From Allobrachymonas denitrificans DSM 15123 (GTDB lineage: Bacteria; Pseudomonadota; Gammaproteobacteria; Burkholderiales; Burkholderiaceae_C): a DNA stretch of 64,000 nt. The position numbers and the translations under genes were made by a program. Positions 52,572 through 63,948 of the stretch are shown here, in pieces. Position 1 is the first letter of the stretch. Each line of letters begins with the position of its first letter. Under the pieces are notes generated by a model, which had not been told where the DNA came from, made no database searches, and was given only the letters and a program-made list of their open reading frames with translations. The DNA is taken from positions 79,545 through 143,544 of the forward strand of contig NZ_FOCW01000004.1 in NCBI RefSeq assembly GCF_900110225.1. The letters are read 5' to 3'.

Positions 52572-53390
52572 TTACTTGCCCCACACCTGCGGCAGCTTGT
52601 AGCCCGGGAAGCGCTTGAGCGCATAGGCCTTGAACTCGGGCGACTGGTAGGCGGCAATCACGTCGCGCGCCCAGGGCTTGTTCACATCGGCGGTCTTGAG
52701 CACCCCCACGTTGATGTAGGCGTTGCTCTTCTCCTGATACAGCGCCGTGGTCAGCCGGATGCCGCTGCTCACCGCGTAGTTGCCGTTGATGACGGCAAAG
52801 TCCACGTCGGCGCGGGAACGCGGCAGCTGCGCGGCCTCCAGCGGGCGCAGCACCAGCTTGCGCGGATTGGCGGCGATGTCGCGCTCGGAAGCCGTCACCG
52901 GGTTGATGCCCGGCTTGAGCGAGATCCAGCCCAGGTCGGCCAGCATCACCAGCGCGCGCGCCAGGTTGCTCGGGTCGTTCGGCAGGCTGACGGAGCTGCC
53001 CAGCTTCACCTCGGCCAGCGACTTGCGCTTGCCGGCGTAGATGCCCAGCGGAGCGGTCGGCACCTGGAACACCGGCGTCAGGCGCAGCTTGTGCTGGGCG
53101 CTGAACTTGTCCAGATAGGGGCGGTGCTGGAACACGTTCACGTCGAGAGAACCTTCCTGCAGCGCCAGGTTGGGCCGCACATAGTCGGTGAATTCGACCA
53201 GCTTGACCTTGTAGCCCTGCTTTTCGAGGATGGGGCGGATGCCTTGCTTGACCTGGTCGCCGAAATCGCCCACGGTGGTGCCGATGACGATCTGCTTCTT
53301 GGCCGGGTCGGCCGCAAGAGCGGTGCCGCCGGCCAGCAGGGCGGTGGCGACGAGGGCGGAATGGATCAGGGTGCGTCTGGAATGCTGCAT
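52572..53390 (-). CDS. metQ: Methionine-type ABC transporter substrate-binding protein (MetQ/NlpA family)
   Basis: A 272-residue periplasmic binding protein. The MetQ/NlpA pattern is clear: VIGTTVGDFGDQVKQGIRPIL, VEFTDYVRPNLALQEGSLDVNVFQH, GIYAGKRKSLAEV, LPNDPSNLARALVMLADLGWI and NGNYAVSSGI. Unlike most Gram-negative members it has a plain signal peptide (LLAGGTALAAD) with no lipobox cysteine, so the mature protein is soluble. Last gene of metNIQ. Binds D/L-methionine in characterised members; other sulfur compounds cannot be excluded. Confidence 0.92.
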   Translation of the reverse strand: MQHSRRTLIHSALVATALLAGGTALAADPAKKQIVIGTTVGDFGDQVKQGIRPILEKQGYKVKLVEFTDYVRPNLALQEGSLDVNVFQHRPYLDKFSAQHKLRLTPVFQVPTAPLGIYAGKRKSLAEVKLGSSVSLPNDPSNLARALVMLADLGWISLKPGINPVTASERDIAANPRKLVLRPLEAAQLPRSRADVDFAVINGNYAVSSGIRLTTALYQEKSNAYINVGVLKTADVNKPWARDVIAAYQSPEFKAYALKRFPGYKLPQVWGK

Positions 53391-53437
53391 GGGGGTACTT
53401 CCTTTCAGGTAAACGGGAGAAATCGGGGGATGCGCGT

Positions 53438-54148
53438 TCAGCGCTTGTCGAGCCTGGCGGCGGCGTAGTTGCCGGCCAGCTGGATGCCCTGCACCAGCAC
53501 GATCAGCAGCAGCGACATGGCCACCAGCACCACCGTGTCGTAACGCTGGTAGCCGTAGCGGATGGCCAGATCGCCAATGCCGCCGCCGCCCACCACGCCG
53601 GCCACGGCCGAGTAGCTCAGAAAACTGATGGTGAGAATGGTGAAACCTGCAATCAGCCCGGCGCGGGCCTCTACCAGCAGCACCTTCACGATAATCTGCA
53701 GCGGGCTGGCACCCATGGCCTGCGCGGCCTCCAGCACGCCGCGCGGAATCTCGCGCAGCGACTGCTCGGCCAGCCGGGCAAAGTAGGGAATGGCCGCAAA
53801 TGACAGCGGCACGGCCGCCGCCAGCGGACCGATCGAGGTGCCCGCCACGATGCGCGTGAAGCCGCTCAGCACCACCATCAGGATGATGAAGGGGAAGGAA
53901 CGCACCAGGTTTACCACCCAGCTCAGCACGCCGTGCAGCCAGGGATTGTCGGCCATGTTGCCGCGGCGGGTAAGGTACAGCAGCACGCCCAGCGGCAGCC
54001 CGAACAGCAATGCCGCGCCCAGGCCGATGCCCAGCATCAGCGCAGTCTCGATGGCGGCCTGAACGATCTCTTCCTGCATGTCGGCCAGATGCTCCCAGGC
54101 ACCGGCCCAGGTGATGGGGGCGTCTTCTTCCAGATAGGTTTCGTCCAT
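53438..54148 (-). CDS. metI: Methionine-type ABC transporter permease (MetI family)
   Basis: A 236-residue inner membrane permease with five helices (family 3.A.1.24). The ABC permease loop reads EIPRGVLEAAQAMGASPLQII (in parts), the EAA signature facing MetN. SVVSFLSYSAVAGVVGGGGIGDLAIRYGYQRYDT-like SFLSYSAVAGVVG and GDLAIRYGYQRYD are MetI marks. The gene starts 2 bp after the metN stop; metQ follows after 47 bp. Confidence 0.93.
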   Translation of the reverse strand: MDETYLEEDAPITWAGAWEHLADMQEEIVQAAIETALMLGIGLGAALLFGLPLGVLLYLTRRGNMADNPWLHGVLSWVVNLVRSFPFIILMVVLSGFTRIVAGTSIGPLAAAVPLSFAAIPYFARLAEQSLREIPRGVLEAAQAMGASPLQIIVKVLLVEARAGLIAGFTILTISFLSYSAVAGVVGGGGIGDLAIRYGYQRYDTVVLVAMSLLLIVLVQGIQLAGNYAAARLDKR

Positions 54149-54150
54149 GC

Positions 54151-54891
54151 TCAGGCCTCCTCAAGCAGTGCGCGGGTTTGTGCGTGGTGGGTGGTGATGT
54201 CGCTGCCCTGCACTTCCACCACATCCACGATGCGGCCGGCCGACAGCACGGCAGCGCGCTGGCACAGGGCACGCACCACCTGCATCTCGTGCGTGACGAT
54301 GACGATGGTCACGCCGAAACGCTGGTTGATGTCCTTGAGGCAGTCCAGCACCGACTGCGTGGTCTGCGGATCCAGCGCCGAGGTGGGCTCGTCCGCCAGG
54401 ATCACGCTCGGGTGCGGCGCCAGTGCCCGCGCAATGCCCACACGCTGCTTCTGTCCGCCCGAGAGTTGGGCCGGATAGTGCCGTGCGCGCTCGGTAAGGC
54501 CGACAATCTCCAAACATTCATCCACACGGGCTCGGATGCGTTCGGCACTCCAGCCGGCAATTTCCAGCGGAAACGCCACATTGCCCGCCACCGTGCGGTT
54601 GGCCATCAGGTTGAACTGCTGGAACACCATGCCGATCTTCTGGCGCATCTGGCGCAGGCTGCGTGCATCCAGTTGCATCAGGTCCTGTCCGTCAATGCGC
54701 ACCTGGCCCGCATCGGGCCGCTCGAGCAGGTTGATCAGGCGCAGCAGGGTGGACTTGCCTGCGCCAGACTGGCCGATCAGGCCGAAAATCTCGCCTTGCG
54801 CGATGCGCAGGCTGGTGGGGTGTACCGCATCGAACCACCCGCTGCCCTGTGGGGCCGGATAGCGCTTGCGTACGGATTCCAGTTCAATCAT
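54151..54891 (-). CDS. metN: Methionine-type ABC transporter ATPase, short form (MetN without C-terminal domain)
   Basis: A 246-residue ABC ATPase. Walker A GQSGAGKST, Q-loop FQQFNLM, signature LSGGQKQR, Walker B VILADEPTSALD and the switch His in VTHEM are complete. MetN proteins are usually about 330-350 residues, with a C-terminal NIL/ACT-like domain that binds methionine and blocks transport. Here the protein ends right after the ATPase domain and metI begins 2 bp later, so that feedback domain is absent rather than frameshifted. First gene of the operon. Confidence 0.9.
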   Translation of the reverse strand: MIELESVRKRYPAPQGSGWFDAVHPTSLRIAQGEIFGLIGQSGAGKSTLLRLINLLERPDAGQVRIDGQDLMQLDARSLRQMRQKIGMVFQQFNLMANRTVAGNVAFPLEIAGWSAERIRARVDECLEIVGLTERARHYPAQLSGGQKQRVGIARALAPHPSVILADEPTSALDPQTTQSVLDCLKDINQRFGVTIVIVTHEMQVVRALCQRAAVLSAGRIVDVVEVQGSDITTHHAQTRALLEEA

Positions 54892-54999
54892 TTGCCGACT
54901 TCTTCTTGTTTCACGTGCCGGCTTGTGGCCGGCGGAGGGTGCTGGGGTAAACCCGAAGTCGCGATTATGGGGCGGATAAAAAGTTATATGCTTATTTCT

Positions 55000-55022
55000 G
55001 CATAAGAAATTTTTTCTTATGC
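55000..55022. promoter_or_regulatory. Large palindrome between metN and purC
   Basis: GCATAAGAAA-TTT-TTTCTTATGC, a perfect 10-bp inverted repeat with a 3-bp centre. More half sites lie around it: ATGCTTAT at 54988-54995 and GCATAAG at 55037-55043. The A/T-rich gap of 255 bp serves the divergent metNIQ and purC genes. Probable operator of a regulator of sulfur/methionine genes (LysR type would fit), not identified. Confidence 0.6.
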
Positions 55023-55146
55023 TTTTTCAAGAAATTGCATAAGGGCTGTAGCGGGGTGGCACGGCGGGTTGCGGCGGGCCCTGGCAGGGTGCGGCGGCAT
55101 AAAATAGGGCAGCCCGATTTTTCTCCTTCTGCAAGGACATGCCCGC

Positions 55147-56055
55147 ATGAGCAACGCACTCCATACCTCTTCCATCACTTCGCTGCCGCTGCTGGCGCGC
55201 GGCAAGGTGCGCGACAACTACGCCGTGGGCGACGACCGCATCCTGATGGTCGCCAGCGACCGCATCAGCGCGTTCGACGTCATCATGGGCGAGCCGATCC
55301 CCGGCAAGGGCGCGCTGCTCACGCAGATGGCGCTGTTCTGGTTCGACAAGCTCAAGGGCATCGTGCCCAACCACCTGACGGGCGACGCCCCCGAAAGCGT
55401 GGTGGCGCCCGGGGAAGTGGCGCAGGTGCAGGGCCGCAGCATGCTGGTGAAGCGCCTGAAGCCGCTGCCGGTGGAGGCGGTGGTGCGCGGCTACCTGGCC
55501 GGCAGTGGCTGGGCCGAATACCAGCAGAGCCGCAGCGTGTGCGGCGTGCCGCTGCCCGAAGGCCTGAGCAATGCCAGCAAGCTGCCCGAGCCCATCTTCA
55601 CGCCGGCGGCCAAGGCCGAAGTGGGCGAGCACGACGAGAACATCAGCTTCGAACAGGTGGAAAAAACCATCGGCCCGGAGCTGGCCGCGCAGATGCGCGA
55701 CGTGAGCATTGCGCTGTACAAGGCCGCGGCCGACTACGCGCTGACCAAGGGCATCATCATTGCCGACACCAAGTTCGAGTTTGGCCTGGATGCCGATGGC
55801 AAGCTGACGCTGATGGACGAAGTGCTGACCCCCGACAGCTCGCGCTACTGGCCGCTGGAGGGCTACGAGGCTGCCTTCAAGGCCGGCGCCAATCCGCCCA
55901 GCTATGACAAGCAGTACCTGCGCGACTGGCTGGAAACGGCGCAGGTGGATGGCAAGCCCTGGGGCAAGACGGCGCCTGCGCCGGTGTTGCCGGCTGAGGT
56001 GATTGAGGGGACTAGTGGGAAGTATCGGGAGGCGTTGGAGGGGTTGACGCGCTGA
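55147..56055 (+). CDS. purC: Phosphoribosylaminoimidazole-succinocarboxamide synthase
   Basis: A 302-residue purine enzyme joining CAIR and Asp with ATP to give SAICAR. Seen: [31 protein letters not shown] (in parts), [37 protein letters not shown] and [10 protein letters not shown]. Length and start fit the eukaryote-like/betaproteobacterial type. The last ~25 codons use codons unlike the rest of the gene (GGG, TTG, ACT, AGT, CGG, TAT), although the protein sequence stays normal. The cas operon follows after 56 bp. Confidence 0.96.
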   Translation: MSNALHTSSITSLPLLARGKVRDNYAVGDDRILMVASDRISAFDVIMGEPIPGKGALLTQMALFWFDKLKGIVPNHLTGDAPESVVAPGEVAQVQGRSMLVKRLKPLPVEAVVRGYLAGSGWAEYQQSRSVCGVPLPEGLSNASKLPEPIFTPAAKAEVGEHDENISFEQVEKTIGPELAAQMRDVSIALYKAAADYALTKGIIIADTKFEFGLDADGKLTLMDEVLTPDSSRYWPLEGYEAAFKAGANPPSYDKQYLRDWLETAQVDGKPWGKTAPAPVLPAEVIEGTSGKYREALEGLTR

Positions 56056-56111
56056 GCTGTGTATTGAGAGGGCTCCTTCAATAACGAATAACGGCGCCGT
56101 GGAGGTTGGAG

Positions 56112-58370
56112 ATGGAAGGAATGTCAGGACGCTTCTTTGCGCACTCCACTCAAAATCAGGATCAAAGCGATTGGCAGTCACTTCAGGAACACTTGTCTCA
56201 GGTAGCGGAGCTTGCGGGAAGATTTGCGGAGCAGTTTGACTCTCATCTTCTTGGGCATACAGCCGGCTTGCTCCACGATGTGGGCAAGTATTGCCTGCCG
56301 TTTCAGCAGAAGCTGCATGGGCAAGCTCTGCGGGTAGATCACTCCACTCGAGGGGCACAGATTGCTGTCTCCCGATACGGCGCGATGGGGAGTCTGTTGG
56401 CTTATGGCATTGCGGGGCACCACGCGGGCTTGGCCAATGGCGGTGAATCAGAAGGTGAACGGACCCCGCTGCAATACCGACTCAAAGCTGGGGATCTGCC
56501 GACGCTGGATCCCTGCTGGGAACAGGAAATCAGCCTTCCCGCTCGGCTAGCCTTGCCTGCTTTTCGCGCACATAGCAGGGCCCGTGGGAATTTTCAGTTG
56601 AGCTTCCTGGCGCGCATGATCTTTTCATGCCTGGTTGATGCGGATTTTCTCGATACCGAGCGCTTCTATCAGAACGGTGCAATATCGAATTGGAATAGTC
56701 CTAGGGATCGTGCAATGCCGACCTTGGCGGCATTGCGCGATCAGCTGAATAACTACCTCGCGGGGTTCCAGAGTAACTCTGACGTGAATCAGCTGCGTGC
56801 GGAAATCCTGAAGCAAGTACGTGCCAAGGCGGAGCTGGATCGTGGCTTGTTCTCGCTGACGGTACCCACAGGCGGTGGAAAAACATTGGCCTCTCTGGCC
56901 TTCGCGCTGGACCATGCGCTTCTACATGGCCTGCGTCGTGTCATTGTCGTAATACCGTTCACCAGCATTGTTGAACAAACTGCGCGGGTGTTTCGCAAGG
57001 CTCTGGGCCCGCTGGGTGAGGTAGCAGTCCTGGAGCATCACAGTGCGTTTATGGCGGAAAAGCCGCCGCGCAATGATCCTGATCGCTATGAAGCAGCTGA
57101 AAAGTTGCGCTTGGCGATGGAGAACTGGGATGCGCCTATTGTGGTCACAACGGCCGTTCAATTCTTTGAGAGCCTGTTTGCAGCAAGGCCGGCGCAATGT
57201 CGCAAACTGCATGCCATAACGGGCAGTGTGGTCGTTCTGGACGAAGCGCAAACCATGCCGCTCAAGCTGTTGCGTCCCTGTGTGGCTGCCATTGACGAGC
57301 TCGCACGGAACTACCGAACTAGTGTGGTGCTCTGCACCGCAACTCAGCCTGCGCTAGAAGCGCCTGATTTTGAAGGGGGTTTGGAAGGTGTCCGTGAACT
57401 CGCGCCTGAGCCCGCAGAGCTGTTCCGAGCCCTCGAGCGTGTCCGTGTGCGGCATGTGGGCGTATTGAGCGACCAAGCGTTGGCAGCGGAGATGCGATCG
57501 CGCGAGCAGGTGCTGTGTATTGTGAATAACAGGCGGCATGCGCGCGCGGTGTACGAGGCGATGAATGATCTGCCTGGGGCGAGGCATCTCACGACGCTGA
57601 TGTGCGCCAAACACCGTAGCGAGGTCTTGAGCGAAGTAAGGCAAATGCTGGTGGAAGGGAGGCCGTGCAGGCTGGTATCAACTTCGTTGATCGAAGCGGG
57701 AGTTGATGTTGATTTTCCGACTGTCCTACGGGCAGAGGCAGGCCTGGACTCCATTGCACAGGCTGCGGGACGTTGCAACAGGGAAGGAAAACGCACCTTA
57801 GCGCAAAGCGAGGTACTTGTTTTCATCCCAGAAAACGAAGATTGGACGCCGCCTCCGGAGTTGAAGCAATACGCTCAGGTCGCGCGTGAAGTCTTGCGTG
57901 AAATTGGTGATGAAAGGCCACTCTCGCCCCAATTCATCCGGCGCTATTTCGAGCTGCTGTATTGGCAGAAGGGTAGCGAACAGCTCGACACTCCCAACCT
58001 GCTGGGATTGCTGAAGGAAAGCCAGGTGGATAGCCTGCCGCTCGAAACCATGGCGGCCAAGTTCCGCCTGATTGATAGTGTGCAAAGGCCTGTGATCGTG
58101 CCGTATGACGATACGGCCAAAAAGCTGCTGTGTGATCTGGAGTTTGCTGAAGGATGTGGCGGGATTGCCCGACAGTTGCAGCCTTACCTTGTGCAGTTGC
58201 CCCAAAAAGGATTTGATGCCCTATTTAAGGCGGGCGCCGTGCAGGCTGTAGCGCAGGACAAATGGGGTGACCAGTTCATGGCGCTGGTCAATGGGGATAT
58301 TTATGACCACAGCGTCGGTCTGGGATGGGAACAACCCACCTTCATGAAAACGCCAAGCACAATAATTTAA
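56112..58370 (+). CDS. cas3: CRISPR-associated helicase/nuclease Cas3 (type I-C)
   Basis: A 752-residue protein that unwinds and cuts target DNA after Cascade binding. N-terminal HD nuclease: HLSQVAELAGRF and LLHDVGK (His-Asp at 55-56). DExD/H helicase: Walker A PTGGGKTLAS near 252, box II VVLDEAQTMP near 376 (DEAQ for DEAH), LCTATQPAL, and helicase motif SLIEAGVDVDFP. Starts possible at TTG 56106, ATG 56112 and ATG 56121; 56112 has GGAGG seven bases before. First gene of the cas operon; 113 bp to cas5c. Confidence 0.95.
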   Translation: MEGMSGRFFAHSTQNQDQSDWQSLQEHLSQVAELAGRFAEQFDSHLLGHTAGLLHDVGKYCLPFQQKLHGQALRVDHSTRGAQIAVSRYGAMGSLLAYGIAGHHAGLANGGESEGERTPLQYRLKAGDLPTLDPCWEQEISLPARLALPAFRAHSRARGNFQLSFLARMIFSCLVDADFLDTERFYQNGAISNWNSPRDRAMPTLAALRDQLNNYLAGFQSNSDVNQLRAEILKQVRAKAELDRGLFSLTVPTGGGKTLASLAFALDHALLHGLRRVIVVIPFTSIVEQTARVFRKALGPLGEVAVLEHHSAFMAEKPPRNDPDRYEAAEKLRLAMENWDAPIVVTTAVQFFESLFAARPAQCRKLHAITGSVVVLDEAQTMPLKLLRPCVAAIDELARNYRTSVVLCTATQPALEAPDFEGGLEGVRELAPEPAELFRALERVRVRHVGVLSDQALAAEMRSREQVLCIVNNRRHARAVYEAMNDLPGARHLTTLMCAKHRSEVLSEVRQMLVEGRPCRLVSTSLIEAGVDVDFPTVLRAEAGLDSIAQAAGRCNREGKRTLAQSEVLVFIPENEDWTPPPELKQYAQVAREVLREIGDERPLSPQFIRRYFELLYWQKGSEQLDTPNLLGLLKESQVDSLPLETMAAKFRLIDSVQRPVIVPYDDTAKKLLCDLEFAEGCGGIARQLQPYLVQLPQKGFDALFKAGAVQAVAQDKWGDQFMALVNGDIYDHSVGLGWEQPTFMKTPSTII

Positions 58371-58420
58371 CTCGATGGCGGAAAAGTGCTCTGAAAGGCG
58401 ATATAAATTAGGTTAGCTGA

Positions 58421-60963
<2,543 letters not shown>

Positions 60964-60984
60964 CCTGCACAGGGAGACCCAATC

Positions 60985-61875
60985 ATGAGTGCCATCGCAC
61001 ATCGCTACGAATTTGTTTATCTGTTCGACATCACGAATGGCAATCCCAACGGGGATCCGGATGCAGGTAACCTGCCTCGCCTGGATCCGGAAACCAACCG
61101 TGGTCTTGTGACCGACGTATGCCTGAAGCGCAAGGTTCGCAACTTTGTCAGTCTGGACAAGGAAAATACCTCCGGCTATGCCATCTACATGCAGGAAAAA
61201 GCGGTGCTTAACCTGCAGCACAAAAAAGCATGGGAAGGCCTGGGCATTCCGCCTGATACCAAAGATGAATACAAGAAGCTACCCAAGGAAGAGGCCAAGG
61301 CGCGGGAAATTACCGCTTGGATGTGCCGCAATTTCTTCGACGTGCGTACCTTCGGCGCAGTCATGACTACGGGCGTCAATGCCGGTCAGGTTCGTGGGCC
61401 AGTGCAAATGGCTTTTGCCACCTCAATCGACCCGGTAGTGCCGCTGGAGATATCCATCACACGGATGGCCGTAACGACTGAAAAGGAAGCTGAAGCGCAA
61501 AGTGGCGACAACCGCACCATGGGCAGAAAGCACATCATTCCATATGGACTGTATCGTGCACATGGCTTCATCTCTGCAAAGCTTGCGGAGCGCACGGGTT
61601 TTTCTGACACCGACCTCGCGCTGTTCTGGCAGGCGCTCACCAACATGTTCGAGCATGACCGCTCGGCAGCGCGTGGCGAAATGGCAGCACGCAGGCTGAT
61701 TGTTTTCAAGCATGAAAGCGCCATGGGCAATGCACCTGCACATGTGTTGTTCGACAAGGTCAAGGTGTCTCGCGTGAACGGAGAGGCTGATACTCCGGCA
61801 CGTTGCTACGCAGATTATCAGGTGAGCGTTGACCAAAACTTGCCACAGGGTGTCTCTGTCAGCGAATTGATCTGA
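60985..61875 (+). CDS. cas7c: Type I-C Cas7c (Csd2), Cascade backbone
   Basis: A 296-residue RAMP protein that forms the crRNA-binding backbone of Cascade. Family N-terminus [20 protein letters not shown], then [35 protein letters not shown] and [23 protein letters not shown] precedes the ATG. cas4 follows after 8 bp. Confidence 0.96.
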   Translation: MSAIAHRYEFVYLFDITNGNPNGDPDAGNLPRLDPETNRGLVTDVCLKRKVRNFVSLDKENTSGYAIYMQEKAVLNLQHKKAWEGLGIPPDTKDEYKKLPKEEAKAREITAWMCRNFFDVRTFGAVMTTGVNAGQVRGPVQMAFATSIDPVVPLEISITRMAVTTEKEAEAQSGDNRTMGRKHIIPYGLYRAHGFISAKLAERTGFSDTDLALFWQALTNMFEHDRSAARGEMAARRLIVFKHESAMGNAPAHVLFDKVKVSRVNGEADTPARCYADYQVSVDQNLPQGVSVSELI

Positions 61876-61883
61876 TTTGCTAC

Positions 61884-62501
61884 ATGGACGTCATTCCTCT
61901 TTCTGCCCTTCAGCACTTTCTCTATTGCCCCCGGCAGTGTGCACTGATCCATCTGGAGCAGCTATGGGCGGAAAGCAGGGAAACCGCGGAAGGCAGAATC
62001 CTGCACGAACGTGCAGACCTTCCGGGTGCCGGAACGCGAAAAGGTGTTCGGGTCGCGACTGCAATGGCGTTGTCGCATGAAGCCTTCGGCTTGATCGGAA
62101 AGGCTGATGTTGTCGAGTTTCATTCGCAAGCGGATGGAGGGGAATGCCCCTTTCCCGTCGAGTACAAGCGGGGTCGGCCGAAGGCGCATCAAGCGGATGA
62201 AGTTCAACTTTGTGCGCAAGCGCTATGTTTGGAAGACATGTACGGGAAGCCGGTGCCCCGCGGTGCACTGTTTTATGGCCAAACGCGACGACGCAAAGAT
62301 GTAGTCTTTGACAGGGGACTGCGGGAACTTACACTGAAAGTGCTTCAGGGAACGCGCGCCATGCTGGAGAGCAGGCAAACACCAAGTGCAATATACGAGG
62401 CCAAGAAATGTGACTCGTGCTCGCTGGTTGATCTTTGTATGCCGCAGTGCATTTCAAGGCAAAGATCAGTACAGCGCTGGCTGATGAATGCGGTGGAGTA
62501 G
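61884..62501 (+). CDS. cas4: CRISPR-associated Cas4 exonuclease
   Basis: A 205-residue RecB-like nuclease with an Fe-S cluster, used in trimming and choosing new spacers. Cysteine ligands: CPRQC near the N-terminus and the three-Cys CDSCSLVDLCMPQC near the C-terminus. Catalytic region VEYKRGRPKAHQADEVQLCAQAL (in parts). It lies in front of cas1 as in most I-C operons; gap to cas1 6 bp. Confidence 0.95.
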   Translation: MDVIPLSALQHFLYCPRQCALIHLEQLWAESRETAEGRILHERADLPGAGTRKGVRVATAMALSHEAFGLIGKADVVEFHSQADGGECPFPVEYKRGRPKAHQADEVQLCAQALCLEDMYGKPVPRGALFYGQTRRRKDVVFDRGLRELTLKVLQGTRAMLESRQTPSAIYEAKKCDSCSLVDLCMPQCISRQRSVQRWLMNAVE

Positions 62502-62507
62502 TGAGCA

Positions 62508-63545
62508 ATGAGGCGGCAACTCAATACCTTGTATGTCACGACTGGCGGAGCGTGGCTGCATCGGGATGGTCTCAATGTCGTGATGGAGGTGGATCGTCAG
62601 GAACGGGCGCGGCTGCCTTTGCATATGCTGGAAAGCATCGTGTGCATAGGTCGGATCTTGGCTTCTCCCGCGTTGCTTGGTTACTGTGCGCAAAACGGCA
62701 TCACCGTCTGTTTTTTGACCGAGAACGGCAAGTTTCTGGCAAGAGTTGAAGGGCCCGTTTCTGGCAACGTGTTATTGAGGAAGGAGCAATATCGGCGCAG
62801 TGATGATCCTGCTGCGACTACGGCCATCGTGCGAAACCTCCTGGTAGGGAAAATCCATAATCAACATGCCGTGCTTGCACGGGGGTGGCGGGATCACAGG
62901 GAAGGCCTGTCAGACCCCGCGAAATATGAGCACGCAGTGGCACGTTTGAAACGCATCCCTCTTCGCATGCTTGAGGCAGATATCAGTACGGATTTTCTTC
63001 GGGGACTGGAGGGGGAGGCAGCTCTGGCCTATTTCAGCGTACTGGATCAGCTGATTCGCACAGAGGCTTCGGCTCTGCATTTTTCCGGGCGTACACGCAG
63101 ACCTCCACAGGATGCTTTCAATGCCTTGTTGTCGTTCCTGTATACGCTGCTCACACACGATTGCAGGTCTGCTTTGGAGACAGTGGGGCTTGATCCGGCC
63201 GTTGGTTTTCTTCACCGGGATAGACCAGGGCGCCCGAGTCTTGCTCTTGATCTCGCAGAGGAATTTCGCTCCTTGCTCGGAGACCGGCTTGCGCTATCGC
63301 TGGTTAACTTGCGGCAAGTGGGTGAACGTGATTTTCATTCCGCCGACGGAGGGGCTGTGTATCTCACGGATGAAGGCAGGAAGAAGGTTCTTGTCGCGTA
63401 TCAAGAGCGAAAGCGCGATCAGCTGCTCCACGCTTTTATCGAGGAGAAAGTTGACATCGGCTTGCTGCCTTTTGTGCAAGCCCAGCTATTAGCGCGGCAC
63501 TTGCGCGGAGATCTCGATGCGTACCCGCCTTTTCTTTGGAAGTGA
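62508..63545 (+). CDS. cas1: CRISPR integrase Cas1 (type I-C)
   Basis: A 345-residue metal-dependent integrase that inserts spacers together with Cas2. Seen: the N-terminal LNTLYVTTGGAWLHRDGLNVV (in parts), LEGEAALAYFSVLDQLI with the catalytic Glu, NALLSFLYTLLTHDCRSALETVGLDPAVGFLHRDRPGR (in parts) with the His, and SLALDLAEEFR with the Asp/Glu. Typical I-C length. cas2 follows after 9 bp. Confidence 0.96.
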   Translation: MRRQLNTLYVTTGGAWLHRDGLNVVMEVDRQERARLPLHMLESIVCIGRILASPALLGYCAQNGITVCFLTENGKFLARVEGPVSGNVLLRKEQYRRSDDPAATTAIVRNLLVGKIHNQHAVLARGWRDHREGLSDPAKYEHAVARLKRIPLRMLEADISTDFLRGLEGEAALAYFSVLDQLIRTEASALHFSGRTRRPPQDAFNALLSFLYTLLTHDCRSALETVGLDPAVGFLHRDRPGRPSLALDLAEEFRSLLGDRLALSLVNLRQVGERDFHSADGGAVYLTDEGRKKVLVAYQERKRDQLLHAFIEEKVDIGLLPFVQAQLLARHLRGDLDAYPPFLWK

Positions 63546-63554
63546 GACTTACGC

Positions 63555-63845
63555 ATGATGGTTCTTGTCAGCTATGACGTGCGTACGAGCGATCCTGGAG
63601 GTGCGCGACGCCTTCGCCGCATTGCCCGTGTCTGCCAGAATTACGGGCAGCGAGTCCAGTTTTCAGTGTTTGAGCTTCACGTTGATCCCGCACTCTGGGC
63701 TCATGTGCGACAGCAGCTTTGTGACTTGATTGACGAATCGGCTGATAGCCTGCGGTTTTACCACCTCGGAGCGAAATGGCATGGAAAAGTGGAGCATGTA
63801 GGGGCCAAGGCTACCCTGGACCTAGAGGGTCCCTTGGTTCTTTGA
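63555..63845 (+). CDS. cas2: CRISPR-associated Cas2 (type I-C)
   Basis: A 96-residue ferredoxin-fold protein, structural partner of Cas1. LVSYDVRTSDPGGARRLRRIARVCQNYGQRVQFSVFE (in parts) is the classic Cas2 N-terminus. Last gene of the operon; the CRISPR array would be expected shortly downstream. Confidence 0.96.
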   Translation: MMVLVSYDVRTSDPGGARRLRRIARVCQNYGQRVQFSVFELHVDPALWAHVRQQLCDLIDESADSLRFYHLGAKWHGKVEHVGAKATLDLEGPLVL

Positions 63846-63847
63846 TC

Positions 63848-63888
63848 CGCGAACCTGTAGTGATCGAGTTTTCCTTTGGCGGTTCGCG
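63848..63888. promoter_or_regulatory. Inverted repeat in the CRISPR leader region
   Basis: CGCGAACC (63848-63855) and GGTTCGCG (63881-63888) form an 8-bp inverted repeat just after cas2. A similar motif occurs in leaders of other type I-C loci as I recall them. It is followed by an A/T-rich stretch (63901-63925) fitting a leader. No CRISPR repeat is visible before 64000. Confidence 0.55.
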
Positions 63889-63948
63889 CGACGCCAACAT
63901 CTTGTGATCATTAAAAATTTCCGGACTTGAATTGGTGTGATCGGGCTG

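Noticed and set aside
54892..55146. SAM or other riboswitch before metN
   Set aside because: No conserved riboswitch core seen; the symmetry present is that of a DNA operator.
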